DNA of 64,000 bases from contig NZ_JAFBFA010000015.1 of assembly GCF_016909015.1 (NCBI RefSeq), positions 1 to 64,000 of the forward strand. Reading direction: 5' to 3'. The position numbers and the translations under genes were made by a program. Below, in pieces: positions 62,848 through 64,000 of this stretch; within the stretch, counting starts at the first letter, position 1; each line of letters starts with the position of its first letter. The stretch is from Gracilibacillus alcaliphilus. Its GTDB lineage: Bacteria > Bacillota > Bacilli > Bacillales > Amphibacillaceae. A model generated the notes under the pieces. That model worked only from the letters and a program-made list of their open reading frames with translations. It searched no databases and had not been told where the DNA came from.

Positions 62848-63455
62848 GGCATCTCGGCTTTTCTGCTCACTCCATTTATCTTTTTCATATAATGATATAC
62901 CTTTTGTAATTGCTTGACTTGCTTTCCGTTCAACTCTTCCATATTTCCAAACTCAAAAAATTTGACTCTTTTGATACCTACAAAGCGGAATAAAGCTCTT
63001 TTCATTAGAATCTTGTGTGCATTATGCAGCCATACCAGCGGGTAGTACGTGGGGCCTTTCATCGTTGATACACAAACAGCTGATTTCCCCTTTAGCAGTC
63101 CTTCCGGAAATAACCCTCGTTTATCTTTATAGGCAAAATTAGCGGCAAACAGCTGGTCAATATAACCCAATAACATAGCTGGCGGTCTCCCCCACCAGAT
63201 CGGATAAATGAACACCAGTTTATCTGCCCATGTTATTTGCTTCCTATACTTTTCCAAATCGGCATCTAGATGCATATTACGCCTTCTTTTCTGTCTATTA
63301 AATACTAAAGCCGGTTCAAAATCTTCTTGATATAGATCTAACACTTGGAAAGAAGTCACATTCGGATTTTCTTCACAAGCTCTGACTGTTTCCCGTAAAA
63401 AGGATCCATTCAAACTCCGATGATGAGGATAAGTAAATACGATTAAAACATTCAT
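62829..63455 (-). CDS. NAD(P)H oxidoreductase, flavodoxin-like fold
   Basis: A 208-residue quinone-reductase-type flavoprotein (NQO/KefF/MdaB group): VLIVFTYPHHRSLNGSFL at the N-terminus binds FMN phosphate, and FIYPIWWGRPPAMLLGYIDQ is the conserved flavin loop. It reduces quinones, nitro or azo compounds. It is divergent from a MarR gene with two palindromic boxes between them, the common layout of a MarR-controlled detoxification gene. An AGGGGTG site precedes the ATG. Confidence 0.85.
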   Translation of the reverse strand: MNVLIVFTYPHHRSLNGSFLRETVRACEENPNVTSFQVLDLYQEDFEPALVFNRQKRRRNMHLDADLEKYRKQITWADKLVFIYPIWWGRPPAMLLGYIDQLFAANFAYKDKRGLFPEGLLKGKSAVCVSTMKGPTYYPLVWLHNAHKILMKRALFRFVGIKRVKFFEFGNMEELNGKQVKQLQKVYHYMKKINGVSRKAEMPNSQML

Positions 63456-63468
63456 ATTAGCACCCCTT

Positions 63469-63540
63469 AATTATCTTTTGATAACTAAATAGTACTCGTT
63501 TTATTTTTAATTATCAAATGATAATTGTTTATTGATAATT
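63469..63540. promoter_or_regulatory. Paired MarR operators
   Basis: AATTATCAAATGATAATT (63509-63526) is a perfect 8+2+8 palindrome. AATTATCTTTTGATAACT (63469-63486) is a second, weaker copy next to the oxidoreductase start, and TTGATAAT (63533-63540) is an extra half site. Confidence 0.7.
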
Positions 63541-63576
63541 TATTTGCTATCTTAGGTAAGGAAAGGAAGGATATGC

Positions 63577-64000
63577 ATGGAGAATTCATCACTATTCCAT
63601 AAAATGGTAGCCTTTTCTGCTGCCGTTCATCAAACCACACATGAATGGACGCAAACAGTCCGTCCGGCAGCTCTGTCACCTGTTCAATATAAGATTCTTG
63701 AATATATTGCCGTTCATCCCACTGCCACACCCAGCGAGATTAATGATTGTATGCACATGTCGATGCCAAACACCAGTCGTGAACTGAAACATTTAACAGA
63801 GAAGCATTTAATAAAAAAAAGCACCAATACCAATGATCGGCGCAAACATTATATCCAGCTTTCTGACCAAGGAGAAAAAATAATGACAGAGGTTTTCGCT
63901 TCCATAGAAAATCATTTCCTAGCACGAATGCAGAACAACACATCGGAGGATCTTGCCAAAGTAGAGGACGCTATCGATCTATTGCAGGAGAAAATTTTTT
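63577..64000 (+). CDS. MarR-family regulator (3' end outside window)
   Basis: 141 codons are present without a stop. The winged helix-turn-helix reads SPVQYKILEYIAVHPTATPS, then MSMPNTSRELKHLTEKHLIKK and the wing NTNDRRKHYIQLSDQG. The ATG at 63577 follows GGAAAGGAAGG. It is divergent from the NAD(P)H oxidoreductase gene and probably represses it and itself, responding to an electrophile or drug-like compound. The gene may lack only its last few codons, since MarR proteins are usually 140-150 residues. Confidence 0.85.
   Translation, partial: MENSSLFHKMVAFSAAVHQTTHEWTQTVRPAALSPVQYKILEYIAVHPTATPSEINDCMHMSMPNTSRELKHLTEKHLIKKSTNTNDRRKHYIQLSDQGEKIMTEVFASIENHFLARMQNNTSEDLAKVEDAIDLLQEKIF

Overview
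The window comes from a low-GC Gram-positive bacterium of the family Bacillaceae. The signs are strong AGGAGG ribosome binding sites, TTGACA/TATAAT promoters, CcpA-type cre boxes, Bacillus-like yes/yet/lpl/yxl gene families, and acidic secreted lipoproteins. A moderately halophilic or alkaliphilic genus such as Gracilibacillus is my guess, not something the sequence proves. Nearly all of the window serves plant or microbial polysaccharide use. I see no rRNA, tRNA, CRISPR array or intact insertion sequence.

Region 1 (1-14.9 kb, minus strand) is a rhamnogalacturonan-type locus. A lipoprotein binding protein and two permeases import oligosaccharides. A membrane-anchored AraC regulator (YesS-like) follows, then a large glycoside hydrolase, a DUF624 protein (YesV-like), an SGNH acetylesterase (YesT-like), a beta-propeller protein, a YetA/PcRGLX-type exo-lyase and a YesU-like protein. 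The enzymes lack signal peptides, so the work is done in the cytoplasm.

Region 2 (15-20.5 kb) holds a tiny holin-like toxin gene with a convergent antisense RNA (a type I toxin-antitoxin candidate), then a winged-helix regulator divergent from a five-gene ABC export cluster that starts like the yxlEFG genes of Bacillus.

Region 3 (20.5-33.5 kb, minus) is a large catabolic cluster: ROK repressor, two TIM-barrel isomerase/epimerases, four Gfo/Idh/MocA dehydrogenases, an ABC importer and an MFS transporter. Region 4 (34.3-44.2 kb, plus) has a cre-controlled ABC importer, a GH29 alpha-L-fucosidase, a secreted PL8 polysaccharide lyase with a FIMAH tail and a metallo-beta-lactamase-fold hydrolase. 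Region 5 (44.3-50.8 kb, minus) is a paralogous version of region 3: ROK, binding protein, two permeases and two dehydrogenases.

Region 6 (51-64 kb) has a TPR lipoprotein, a truncated MFS gene behind an orphan cre promoter, a cystathionine lyase/NhaC pair, an L-fucose pathway (LacI regulator, FucA, RhaB-type kinase, FucI), a third isomerase/epimerase and a divergent MarR/NAD(P)H oxidoreductase pair.

Together the genes suggest cutting of an acidic fucose- and rhamnose-containing glycan outside the cell, uptake through four ABC importers that all lack their own ATPase, and cytoplasmic removal of acetyl, rhamnosyl, fucosyl and possibly oxidised (3-keto) sugar units, with fucose sent to FucI-kinase-FucA. 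The most noteworthy unannotated items are the toxin/antisense-RNA locus, the duplicated dehydrogenase/importer modules with an unusual SFAHxHA N-terminus, and an intergenic repeat family.
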